DNA from: Candidatus Omnitrophota bacterium
GTDB lineage: Bacteria > Omnitrophota > Gorgyraeia > Gygaellales > JAHJCI01
NCBI GenBank assembly: GCA_016783355.1
Contig: JADHWR010000059.1
Span: forward strand, 1 to 6,958
DNA length: 6,958 nt
Direction: 5' to 3'
How positions within the stretch are numbered: position 1 is the first letter of the stretch; the number at the start of each line of letters is the position of its first letter. Below are positions 1 to 5,536 of this stretch, piece by piece. Both the position numbers and the translations under genes were made by a program. The notes below the pieces were generated by a model that saw nothing but the letters and a program-made list of their open reading frames with translations, ran no database searches and was not told where the DNA came from.

Positions 1-1170
1 CAGATTGAGCTTTTGGGCAGGTCTATTGAGGTACGGTTTAAGCAGTTGCAGGGAGAGTCAGTAGATTTACCCGGCGATGGATATCAGGGGCAATATATTG
101 TTGATATCGCAAAGGAAATTATAAAGAGCGCAAAGCCCCGCCTGCCGGACGGGCAGACAGGCGTAAAGTTCTTTCAGGAATTTGGGCTAAATTATATTTT
201 AAAGATAATCAAGCAAGAACTTGAGGATTTCGGGGTAAGATTCAATTCCTGGTATAGCCAGAAGAAATTGATGCGAAGCAAAAAGATTGAAAAGGCCTTA
301 AGGAAACTAAAGCAAAAGGGGTATATTTATGAGCGCGATGGAGCAGTTTGGTTTAAGTCAACGATGTTAGGGGATGACAAAGACCGCGTGTTAATTAAGA
401 GCGATGGCTCATACACCTATATTACACCTGATATTGCTTATCATCAGGATAAGTTTAAAAGGGGGTTTCGCTGGCTAATTAATATCTGGGGTCCGGACCA
501 CCACGGTTATATCCCGCGTCTAAAGGCAGCAGTAAAGGCTTTAGGAAAAAGCAGACAACTGCTTAATATTATTATTGTGCAACTGGCTTTGATAAAAAGG
601 CAGGGTCAGTCCCTGGCAATGTCTACACGCCAGGGTCAATACATTAGATTAAGAGAGGTTTTGGATGAGGTAGGTAAAAGTGCCTCCCGCTTTTTCTTCC
701 TGATGCGAAGAGCATCAGCGCACTTGGATTTTGATATGGAGCTGGCGAAGAAACAGTCACTGGAAAACCCTGTTTACTATATCCAATATGCTCATGCGCG
801 TATATGCAGTATTGTAAAAAAAACACAAAACACTTCCTTGAAAAAAGCAGATTTAGATTTATTGAATCAGCCGCAGGAACTTAAACTGATGAAATGCCTG
901 GCGCAGTTTCCACCCGTTTTACAAATATGCTATCAACAGCTTGAGCCTTATTTTCTTGGCGTTTATCTACAAAAGCTTGCTTGTAATTTGCATAGTTTTT
1001 ATGAACACCACCGTGTCTTAACCAATGATAAAAATTTAACCTTGAGCCGGCTTGGTTTAATTGCAGCAGCAGGTATAGTTTTACGTAAGGGTCTTGGTCT
1101 TTTGGGGGTCGATACACCAGAAAGAATGGATAAAAATGCGCAAGATTATAAAGATTGCACAGCCAGATAA
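1..1170 (+). CDS. argS: Arginyl-tRNA synthetase, 3' part (5' end outside the window)
   Basis: This class I enzyme charges tRNA-Arg with arginine in the cytoplasm. The frame is open from base 1 (QIELLGRSIEVRF...), so the gene starts upstream; about 175 N-terminal residues, including the HIGH motif, are missing. Visible family signatures are the linker GDGYQGQYI, the catalytic-core motif WGPDHHGYIPR (residues 163-173 of the visible part), and the KMSKS-loop equivalent MSTRQGQYIRLREVLDEVG (207-225). The DALR anticodon-binding domain follows (about 255-378), with NPVYYIQYAHARICSI and the terminal GLGLLGVDTPERM. Two oddities stand out. Residues 46-56 (PRLPDGQTGVK) are an in-frame palindromic insertion. 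The protein also runs 13 residues past the ERM at which this family usually ends, overlapping recJ by 35 bp. The family assignment is secure from motifs; activity with the insertion is inferred. Confidence 0.95.
   Translation, partial: QIELLGRSIEVRFKQLQGESVDLPGDGYQGQYIVDIAKEIIKSAKPRLPDGQTGVKFFQEFGLNYILKIIKQELEDFGVRFNSWYSQKKLMRSKKIEKALRKLKQKGYIYERDGAVWFKSTMLGDDKDRVLIKSDGSYTYITPDIAYHQDKFKRGFRWLINIWGPDHHGYIPRLKAAVKALGKSRQLLNIIIVQLALIKRQGQSLAMSTRQGQYIRLREVLDEVGKSASRFFFLMRRASAHLDFDMELAKKQSLENPVYYIQYAHARICSIVKKTQNTSLKKADLDLLNQPQELKLMKCLAQFPPVLQICYQQLEPYFLGVYLQKLACNLHSFYEHHRVLTNDKNLTLSRLGLIAAAGIVLRKGLGLLGVDTPERMDKNAQDYKDCTAR
136..168 (+). repeat. In-frame palindromic insertion in argS (33 bp, 11 codons)
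   Basis: A GC-rich imperfect palindrome (CGCCTG at 139-144 pairing with CAGGCG at 158-163, with an alternative inner stem CTGCC 142-146 / GGCAG 152-156) sits in an otherwise AT-rich part of argS. It is flanked by the direct repeat AAAG (132-135 and 165-168). Removing 136-168 restores the frame as ...IKSAK-FFQEF..., which reads like an ordinary ArgS linker. The insert encodes PRLPDGQTGVK. I recall similar RLPDGQ/CLPAGRQAG peptides scattered through proteins of uncultured bacteria, but this is unverified. It starts with CCCCG like the larger elements in this window but lacks their other end, so it is probably a separate family. Confidence 0.7.
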
Positions 1171-2860
1171 AATAGCAATAGATAACCTGAGCAAGGAATT
1201 AGGGATAAGTAGAATCCTTGCTCAGATTCTGGTTAACCGTAAGATAGAGAGTGCTTCAGAAGCAGAGCGCTTCTTAAGACCTAAGCTTGATCATTTACAC
1301 AACCCTCTGCAGTTAAAGGGTATGCGGCGTGCGGTCTCCAGAGTAAAGCAAGCCCTTGACAAGAAAGAGAAGGTTTTAGTTTGCGGCGATTATGATGTGG
1401 ATGGACTAACCAGCATGGCTCTGCTTTTGTTCCATCTTCAGGAACTTGGCCTGCATTGCATTTCCTATATTCCTCATCGTTTAAAAGATGGATATGGATT
1501 AAACCGAACTGTTATTGATATTGCAAAAAAAGAAAATATAAGTCTCATTATTACAGTGGATTGCGGCATATCCGACTTTTTTATTATTGAGCAATTACAG
1601 AAACAAGGCATAGATGTAATTGTTACTGACCATCATGAAGCAAGAGAGCGTCAATCCAATGCCTTTGCCGTGATTGACCCAAAGCAGGATAACTGCCCTT
1701 ATCCTTACAAGGAATTAGCAGGGGTGGGTGTAGTCTTTAAATTTATCCAGGCCCTTTTAGACGGAGGCACGCTTAGAGGTGAGACTCTTGCTACTGATCG
1801 CCTTGCACAAGATTTAGATTTAGTCGCCTTAGGCACAATTGCCGATATGGTTGCTTTAAATGGAGAAAACCGTATCATTGCAAAAGAGGGGCTGAAGAGG
1901 CTGGTAGATTCTTCTCGTTTGGGAATTAATGCCCTTTTTGAGGTGAGCCGGGTAAAGAAAAGAAAGATTGAGCCAGAAACAGTAAGTTATATCCTCGCTC
2001 CACGCTTAAATGCCAGTGGTAGAATTGGTAGTGCCGAGAGTAGCTTGAAGTTGCTGCTTAGCCAAGACAATGTTGAGGCAGCGCAACTTGCCAATGAGGT
2101 CAATCTTTGTAATCAAAGGCGAAAGAAAATTGAGGAGAGGATTTTAAAAGAGGCAGAGGCACAGATTGAGAGAGAGATAAATTTCAAAGAGGACTACATT
2201 ATGGTCATTGCCGGCAGTAATTGGCACCCCGGGGTTATTGGCATTGTCGCCTCGAAGCTTATGCAAAGATTTCTGCGTCCGACAATTATTATCTCTGAGA
2301 GCGAAACTTTATGCAAAGGCTCAGCACGTTCAATAAAGAATTTTTCTATATTTGAGGCATTGCTTTTCTGTGAGGAGTATTTAGAGGATTTTGGTGGACA
2401 TATTCGTGCCGCAGGCCTCGTCATTTTTAGAGAGAATATCGCAAAATTCAGAGAAAAAATTAACTGCTTTGCAAAAAACAAACTTAGCTGGCAGGATTTT
2501 ATACCTTCTTTAGAGATAGACAGCCAGATAGAATTATCTGATTTAGATGAGAGGCTAATCGAGGAACTTGACGAGCTCATGCCTTATGGGGCGGCAAATC
2601 CCAAACCTCTTTTTTACACAGCAAATTTAAAGCTGGTGGGTTCAGCTCTTGTTTTAAGGAGGGATACCTTGAAATTCTGGGTAAGCGATGGAAAACGCAC
2701 ATTTGCTGCGCTCGGCTTTGGCATGGCTCCCTTAAAAGAGAAATTATCAGAAAGTAACTCCTTTGATTTGATTTACTATCCGCAAATCGATGAATGGCAG
2801 GGAAATCAGAATATTATTTTAGAAGTTAAGGAGATAATCTTTACCCCGTTCGAAATTTAG
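1136..2860 (+). CDS. recJ: Single-stranded-DNA-specific exonuclease RecJ
   Basis: RecJ is a cytoplasmic 5'-to-3' single-strand DNA exonuclease of the DHH phosphoesterase family, acting in recombination and repair. The 574-residue length is normal. The DHH domain carries the metal-binding motifs DYDVDG (85-90), VDCG (141-144), TDHHE (164-168) and GTIADM (233-238). APRLNASGRIG (288-298) follows. The DHHA1 region has WHPGVIGIVASKL (363-375), GSARSI (395-400) and GGHIRAAG (420-427), and an OB-fold-like C-terminal part follows. All catalytic residues I can check are present. ATG 1136 (MRKIIKIAQ) fits the family better than the upstream in-frame GTG at 1094. It lies inside the argS end, so translational coupling is likely, and the Shine-Dalgarno is weak. 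The last five residues (TPFEI) come from the repeat element that begins at 2844; the uninterrupted gene would have ended ...EIIFR followed by TAG. Confidence 0.95.
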   Translation: MRKIIKIAQPDKIAIDNLSKELGISRILAQILVNRKIESASEAERFLRPKLDHLHNPLQLKGMRRAVSRVKQALDKKEKVLVCGDYDVDGLTSMALLLFHLQELGLHCISYIPHRLKDGYGLNRTVIDIAKKENISLIITVDCGISDFFIIEQLQKQGIDVIVTDHHEARERQSNAFAVIDPKQDNCPYPYKELAGVGVVFKFIQALLDGGTLRGETLATDRLAQDLDLVALGTIADMVALNGENRIIAKEGLKRLVDSSRLGINALFEVSRVKKRKIEPETVSYILAPRLNASGRIGSAESSLKLLLSQDNVEAAQLANEVNLCNQRRKKIEERILKEAEAQIEREINFKEDYIMVIAGSNWHPGVIGIVASKLMQRFLRPTIIISESETLCKGSARSIKNFSIFEALLFCEEYLEDFGGHIRAAGLVIFRENIAKFREKINCFAKNKLSWQDFIPSLEIDSQIELSDLDERLIEELDELMPYGAANPKPLFYTANLKLVGSALVLRRDTLKFWVSDGKRTFAALGFGMAPLKEKLSESNSFDLIYYPQIDEWQGNQNIILEVKEIIFTPFEI

Positions 2861-2949
2861 ATATGTATAGATTTGAGATAGATTCAAAAGCCTCGGTTGC
2901 TTATGTATCATTAAACCTTAAGCAAAGATTGGAGGAATTTCGAACGGGG
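2844..2949. mobile_element. MITE-like element, 106 bp, with terminal inverted repeats and TTTA target duplication
   Basis: The ends are perfect inverted repeats: ACCCCGTTCGAAATT at 2843-2857 and AATTTCGAACGGGGT at 2936-2950. They are flanked by a direct repeat TTTA (2840-2843 and 2950-2953). Removing 2844-2953 rejoins recJ as ATC TTT AGA TAG, so RecJ would end in FR and overlap the convergent rpmB stop by a few bases. That is a clean pre-insertion state. The interior (about 80 bp) has no transposase and holds only a 31-codon open frame (2863-2958), which looks incidental. A second copy with the same termini and a different interior lies at 6244-6323. There is no T-tract, so it does not look like a standard terminator, although it separates two convergent genes. 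Confidence 0.8.
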
Positions 2950-2950
2950 T

Positions 2951-3181
2951 TTAGATAGTCTTTTGCACCAATCCGGCTTTCAGACACTTTGTGCATACAT
3001 AGGCTGTTTGAGGGCGCTTGTTAATGACAATGCGCATCTTATGAAGATTAGGAAGAAATTTTCTTTTGACAACGCGCGTCGTTTTTTTCCCCGTGCCGCC
3101 TTTTTTCTTGGCAAGTCCCCGTCTACTAAGGCTGTTGCCAGACCTTGGTCCTTTATTACAAATTATGCATCGTTTCAACAT
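2951..3181 (-). CDS. rpmB: 50S ribosomal protein bL28, zinc-ribbon (C+) form
   Basis: bL28 is a small basic protein of the large ribosomal subunit. The 76-residue product begins MLKRCIICNKGPRSGN, has a lysine- and arginine-rich centre with the family pattern KRKFLPNLHKMRI (39-51), and ends YVCTKCLKAGLV. Two CxxC pairs (C5/C8 and C63/C66) form the zinc site of the C+ type, seen in bacteria that have not lost zinc binding. The gene is alone on the minus strand, convergent with recJ and divergent from the COG1900 gene. Its TAA stop (2953-2951) overlaps the target duplication of the neighbouring element but was not altered by it. The start is fixed by homology and lies only 8 nt from a strong -10 box, with no Shine-Dalgarno visible, so the mRNA may be leaderless. 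Confidence 0.95.
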   Translation of the reverse strand: MLKRCIICNKGPRSGNSLSRRGLAKKKGGTGKKTTRVVKRKFLPNLHKMRIVINKRPQTAYVCTKCLKAGLVQKTI

Positions 3182-3189
3182 AGTTTGTT

Positions 3190-3218
3190 AGTATAATCTT
3201 AAACATAGAGCTTGTCAA
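3190..3218 (-). promoter_or_regulatory. Sigma70-type promoter of rpmB
   Basis: Read on the minus strand, TTGACA (3218-3213), a 17-bp spacer and TATACT (3195-3190) form a near-consensus housekeeping promoter. Only 8 nt (AACAAACT) separate the -10 box from the rpmB ATG, so the predicted transcription start falls at or within about 2 nt of the start codon. Confidence 0.75.
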
Positions 3219-3240
3219 TGAAAAGAATTTCTAATATAAT
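3212..3240 (+). promoter_or_regulatory. Sigma70-type promoter of the COG1900 gene and sulfur cluster
   Basis: TTGTCA (3212-3217), a 17-bp spacer and a perfect TATAAT (3235-3240) face rightward. The predicted start near 3247 gives a leader of about 59 nt that opens with the 3251-3288 hairpin. The -35 box overlaps the rpmB -35 box by five of six bases, so polymerase binding to the two promoters should be mutually exclusive. Confidence 0.7.
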
Positions 3241-3250
3241 GATTAGAAAT

Positions 3251-3288
3251 GAGGAAGTCGGACTTCCAAACGGAAGTCCGACTTCCTC
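3251..3288. repeat. 38-bp perfect palindrome in the 5' leader of the COG1900 gene
   Basis: GAGGAAGTCGGACTTCC (3251-3267), loop AAAC, then GGAAGTCCGACTTCCTC (3272-3288): 17 perfect pairs. Each arm contains a smaller palindrome, GGAAGTC-N-GACTTCC, so the RNA could fold as one long hairpin or two short ones. It begins a few bases after the predicted transcription start and ends 17 nt before the ATG. There is no U-tract, so it is not an intrinsic terminator. It could be a repeat-family insertion or an mRNA-stabilising 5' hairpin. Confidence 0.8.
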
Positions 3289-3305
3289 TGGATTGAGATA
3301 GAACG

Positions 3306-4505
3306 ATGTTAAGAACAATTGATGAGATTAACAAAAAGATTAGGCAAGGCGAAGTTGTCGCTGTTACGGCGCAGGAGCTCATTGATTTAGTTGATAAGAA
3401 GGGCTTGAAGCAGGCTGCCAGGCAGGTTGATGTGGTTACTACAGGGACCTTTGCGCCAATGTGCTCCTCAGGTGCATATTTTAATATCGGGCATTCAAAG
3501 CCAAAGATAAAATTGGGAGGAGGCAACTGTTACCTAAATGATGTGCCCGTATATACAGGACTTGCCGCCTGCGATTTTTATTTAGGAGTGAGTGCGCTTC
3601 CTTCTGATGACCCGCGCAACAAAATTTATCCTGGAGCCTTTAGATACGGAGGGGGACACGTAATTGAGGAACTGGTTGGGGGAAAGGATATTCGTCTTAC
3701 GGCACAGACCTATGCCACGGATTGCTATCCGCGAAAAGACCTCTCTACCTGGATAAACATTCGCGATTTAAACGAGGCTGTGCTTTTTAATATCCGCAAT
3801 TGTTACCAAAATTATAATGTTGCTGTCAATCTTTCCGATAAAATAATCTATACCTATATGGGTTTACTTAAGCCGAAGTTGGGCAATGCAAATTACTGCT
3901 CTGCCGCACAGTTATCACCTTTATTTAAAGATCCTTATTATAAGACCATTGGAATTGGCACAAAGATATTCTTGGGTGGAGGGGTTGGTTTTGTTGCCTG
4001 GCAAGGAACACAACATAATCCGACAGCTAAGCGAAGAGATGGCCTACCCATTGAGCCAGCAGGAACATTAGCTGTTATTGGTGATTTAAAGGGGATGCAA
4101 CGACAGTGGCTGAGGGGAACGAGTATGTTGGGTTATGGCACGACTTTAACTGTGGGTATTGGTATTCCTATTCCTATATTAGATGAGGAGATTGCCCGCT
4201 TTGCAGCGAAGAAAGATGAAGAGATTTACACCCAGATTGTTGATTATAGCCGCGCCTATCCACAAGGGGAAAAGCAGATTTTAGGTGAGGTAAATTATGC
4301 CCAATTAAAATCTGGCCGCATCAAAATCCAAGGAAAAGAGGTTCTTACTGGCGCGCTTTCCAGTCTCCTAAAGGCAGAAGAGATTTGCCAGACACTGAAG
4401 TCCTGTATTAAGCAAGGCAAGTTTTCTTTGACGCAGGCCGTCGCACCCTTGCCAGGGGCACAGTCAGGTTATTGTTTCAAACCCTTAAAGGAAAGACCTA
4501 TTTAA
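3306..4505 (+). CDS. Homocysteine biosynthesis protein, DUF39/COG1900 family (aspartate-semialdehyde sulfurtransferase component)
   Basis: In methanogens and some anaerobic bacteria this family, together with a NIL-domain ferredoxin, converts L-aspartate semialdehyde and sulfide to homocysteine, bypassing O-acyl-homoserine. Family features in the 399-residue protein include the N-terminal TIDEINKKIRQGEVVAVTA, TTGTFAPMCSSGAYFNIGH (45-63), KLGGGNCYLNDVPVYTGLAA (69-88), YPGAFRYGGGHVIEELV (108-124) and ATDCYPRK (137-144). GTKIFLGGGVGFVAWQGTQH (218-237) follows. C53, C75 and C140 sit in the best-conserved segments and are candidates to carry persulfide sulfur. No CBS domains follow, unlike the longer methanogen form. 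The likely electron partner begins at 6688, three genes downstream. The Shine-Dalgarno before ATG 3306 is weak (GGATTGAGA). The product is recognised with confidence; the exact chemistry is taken from the family. Confidence 0.9.
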   Translation: MLRTIDEINKKIRQGEVVAVTAQELIDLVDKKGLKQAARQVDVVTTGTFAPMCSSGAYFNIGHSKPKIKLGGGNCYLNDVPVYTGLAACDFYLGVSALPSDDPRNKIYPGAFRYGGGHVIEELVGGKDIRLTAQTYATDCYPRKDLSTWINIRDLNEAVLFNIRNCYQNYNVAVNLSDKIIYTYMGLLKPKLGNANYCSAAQLSPLFKDPYYKTIGIGTKIFLGGGVGFVAWQGTQHNPTAKRRDGLPIEPAGTLAVIGDLKGMQRQWLRGTSMLGYGTTLTVGIGIPIPILDEEIARFAAKKDEEIYTQIVDYSRAYPQGEKQILGEVNYAQLKSGRIKIQGKEVLTGALSSLLKAEEICQTLKSCIKQGKFSLTQAVAPLPGAQSGYCFKPLKERPI

Positions 4506-4521
4506 GATAGGGACATATAGA

Positions 4522-4587
4522 AGCGTAGAGCGAAAAGCGCAAAGCACAAAGTTGAAGCGCAAAACTTAGAACTATACGTTATACGCT
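4522..4587. repeat. AGCGTAGAG-type repeat upstream of thi4
   Basis: The segment begins AGCGTA (4522-4527) and ends TACGCT (4582-4587), with A+G-rich units of the AAAGCGCAAAGC type between them and an inner pairing AAGTT (4549-4553) / AACTT (4563-4567). Its left half closely resembles the repeat at 5393-5512 on the other side of thi4. No TPP riboswitch core (CTGAGA, ACCTGA) is visible in this 105-bp gap. Confidence 0.6.
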
Positions 4588-4597
4588 AAAATTCATA

Positions 4598-4603
4598 GAG
4601 GAG
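4598..4603 (+). promoter_or_regulatory. Shine-Dalgarno of thi4
   Basis: GAGGAG lies 7 nt before ATG 4611. It is the strongest ribosome-binding site in the window and fixes the thi4 start. Confidence 0.8.
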
Positions 4604-4610
4604 TGTATTA

Positions 4611-5384
4611 ATGAGATTAGACGAAATAAAGATATCACAGGCAATTATTGAGTCATATAACCAGAAGTTATTAGATTGCCTCACTGTGGATGTTGCCATT
4701 GTTGGCGCCGGCCCCGCTGGTTTAGCCTGCGCATATTATCTGGTCAAAGCACAGAAGAAGGTTGCTGTTTTTGAGCGAGGGATTTCTGTTGGCGGAGGGA
4801 TGTGGGCAGGCGGGATGATGTTTAATAAGATTGTTGTTCAAGAAAAGGCAAAAAGAATTTTAGATGAGTTAAGGATAAAGACAGTTTTCTATCAAAAAGG
4901 TTATTACTTAGCTGATTCTATCGAGGCAGTATGCGGGCTTGGTTTTTCTGCGACTCAAAAAGGGGCGGAGGTTTTTAACTTAATTTCTTGCGAAGATGTG
5001 ATGGTTAGAAACAGACGTATCTCTGGTTTGGTAATTAACTGGAGTGCAGTAGAAATGTCCAAACTTCACGTCGACCCTTTAACAATAAGAGCAAAATTTG
5101 TTGTTGACGCCACAGGTCATGCGGCTGAGGTTGTGCATATTGCAGAAAGAAAATCAGGCATAAAATTACAAACAAAGACAGGAAAGATATTGGGAGAGAG
5201 ATCCTTAAATGCTCATCTTGCTGAAGAGGCGATTGTGAAGAATTCCCGCCAGATTCTACCCGGACTTTATGTCTGTGGTATGTGTGCGAATGCTGTATTT
5301 GGCAGCCCGCGGATGGGGCCGATATTTGGCGGGATGTTGCTTTCTGGCAGGAAGGTTGCGCTTGAGTTGGTTAAGCATTTATAG
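4611..5384 (+). CDS. thi4: Sulfide-dependent thiamin thiazole synthase (Thi4 family)
   Basis: Thi4 builds the ADP-linked thiazole moiety of thiamin from NAD, glycine and sulfur in the cytoplasm. The 257-residue protein has an N-terminal Rossmann fold (VDVAIVGAGPAGLACAYYL, 26-44, with GAGPAG at 32-37). Family signatures follow: VAVFERGISVGGGMWAGGMM (51-70), SAVEMSKLHVDP (145-156), VVDATGHAAEVV (164-175) and GMCANAVFGSPRMGPIFGGM (223-242). At the position where yeast and plant enzymes carry the sacrificial cysteine this one has His153 in LHVDP, as in archaeal forms that use free sulfide catalytically. Length matches the archaeal and anaerobic-bacterial type. It lies 105 bp after the COG1900 gene and 152 bp before the PP-loop gene, all rightward, so co-transcription is likely but the gaps leave room for other promoters. 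Family certainty is high; the sulfide-dependent mode is inferred from the His. Confidence 0.93.
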   Translation: MRLDEIKISQAIIESYNQKLLDCLTVDVAIVGAGPAGLACAYYLVKAQKKVAVFERGISVGGGMWAGGMMFNKIVVQEKAKRILDELRIKTVFYQKGYYLADSIEAVCGLGFSATQKGAEVFNLISCEDVMVRNRRISGLVINWSAVEMSKLHVDPLTIRAKFVVDATGHAAEVVHIAERKSGIKLQTKTGKILGERSLNAHLAEEAIVKNSRQILPGLYVCGMCANAVFGSPRMGPIFGGMLLSGRKVALELVKHL

Positions 5385-5392
5385 TATTACCT

Positions 5393-5512
5393 AATAGCGT
5401 AGAGTGTAAAGCGAAAAGCGTAAGACTGAAGTGTAAAGTTTAAAGTTTCTTTAAGAAAGTTTTGAGTTTTGCACTTTAACTTTGCGCTTTGCACTTTTCG
5501 CTTTGCGCTATT
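5393..5512. repeat. Long imperfect palindrome (about 120 bp) between thi4 and the PP-loop gene
   Basis: AATAGCG (5393-5399) and CGCTATT (5506-5512) close a long imperfect hairpin centred near 5452. The two halves align along their length, and many of the differences are C/T or G/A changes that still allow G-U pairing in RNA. Both halves are built from AAAGCG/CAAAG/AAAGTG units. The left arm (AGCGTAGAGTGTAAAGCG) resembles the start of the 4522-4587 repeat. The element fills nearly all of the intergenic gap and leaves just the GGAG site (5521-5524) before the next gene. Confidence 0.7.
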
Positions 5513-5536
5513 TAGTAAACGGAGTATAAGTATAAG

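Noticed and set aside
2194..2580. 128-codon minus-strand open frame in recJ
   Set aside because: It is antisense to the RecJ DHHA1 region; serine-rich shadow with no domain.
2844..2949. Bidirectional terminator between recJ and rpmB
   Set aside because: The position is right, but the inverted arms are about 80 bases apart and no U-tract follows on either strand; mobile-element features explain it better.
2963..3196. 77-codon plus-strand open frame over rpmB
   Set aside because: It is antisense to the clearly recognisable bL28 gene and has no family features.
4506..4610. TPP riboswitch upstream of thi4
   Set aside because: Expected for a thiamin gene, but the conserved CTGAGA and ACCTGA cores are absent; the gap is filled by a repeat.
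4522..5512. CRISPR array
   Set aside because: The short AAAGCG-type units are irregular in length and spacing, and no repeat-spacer periodicity exists.
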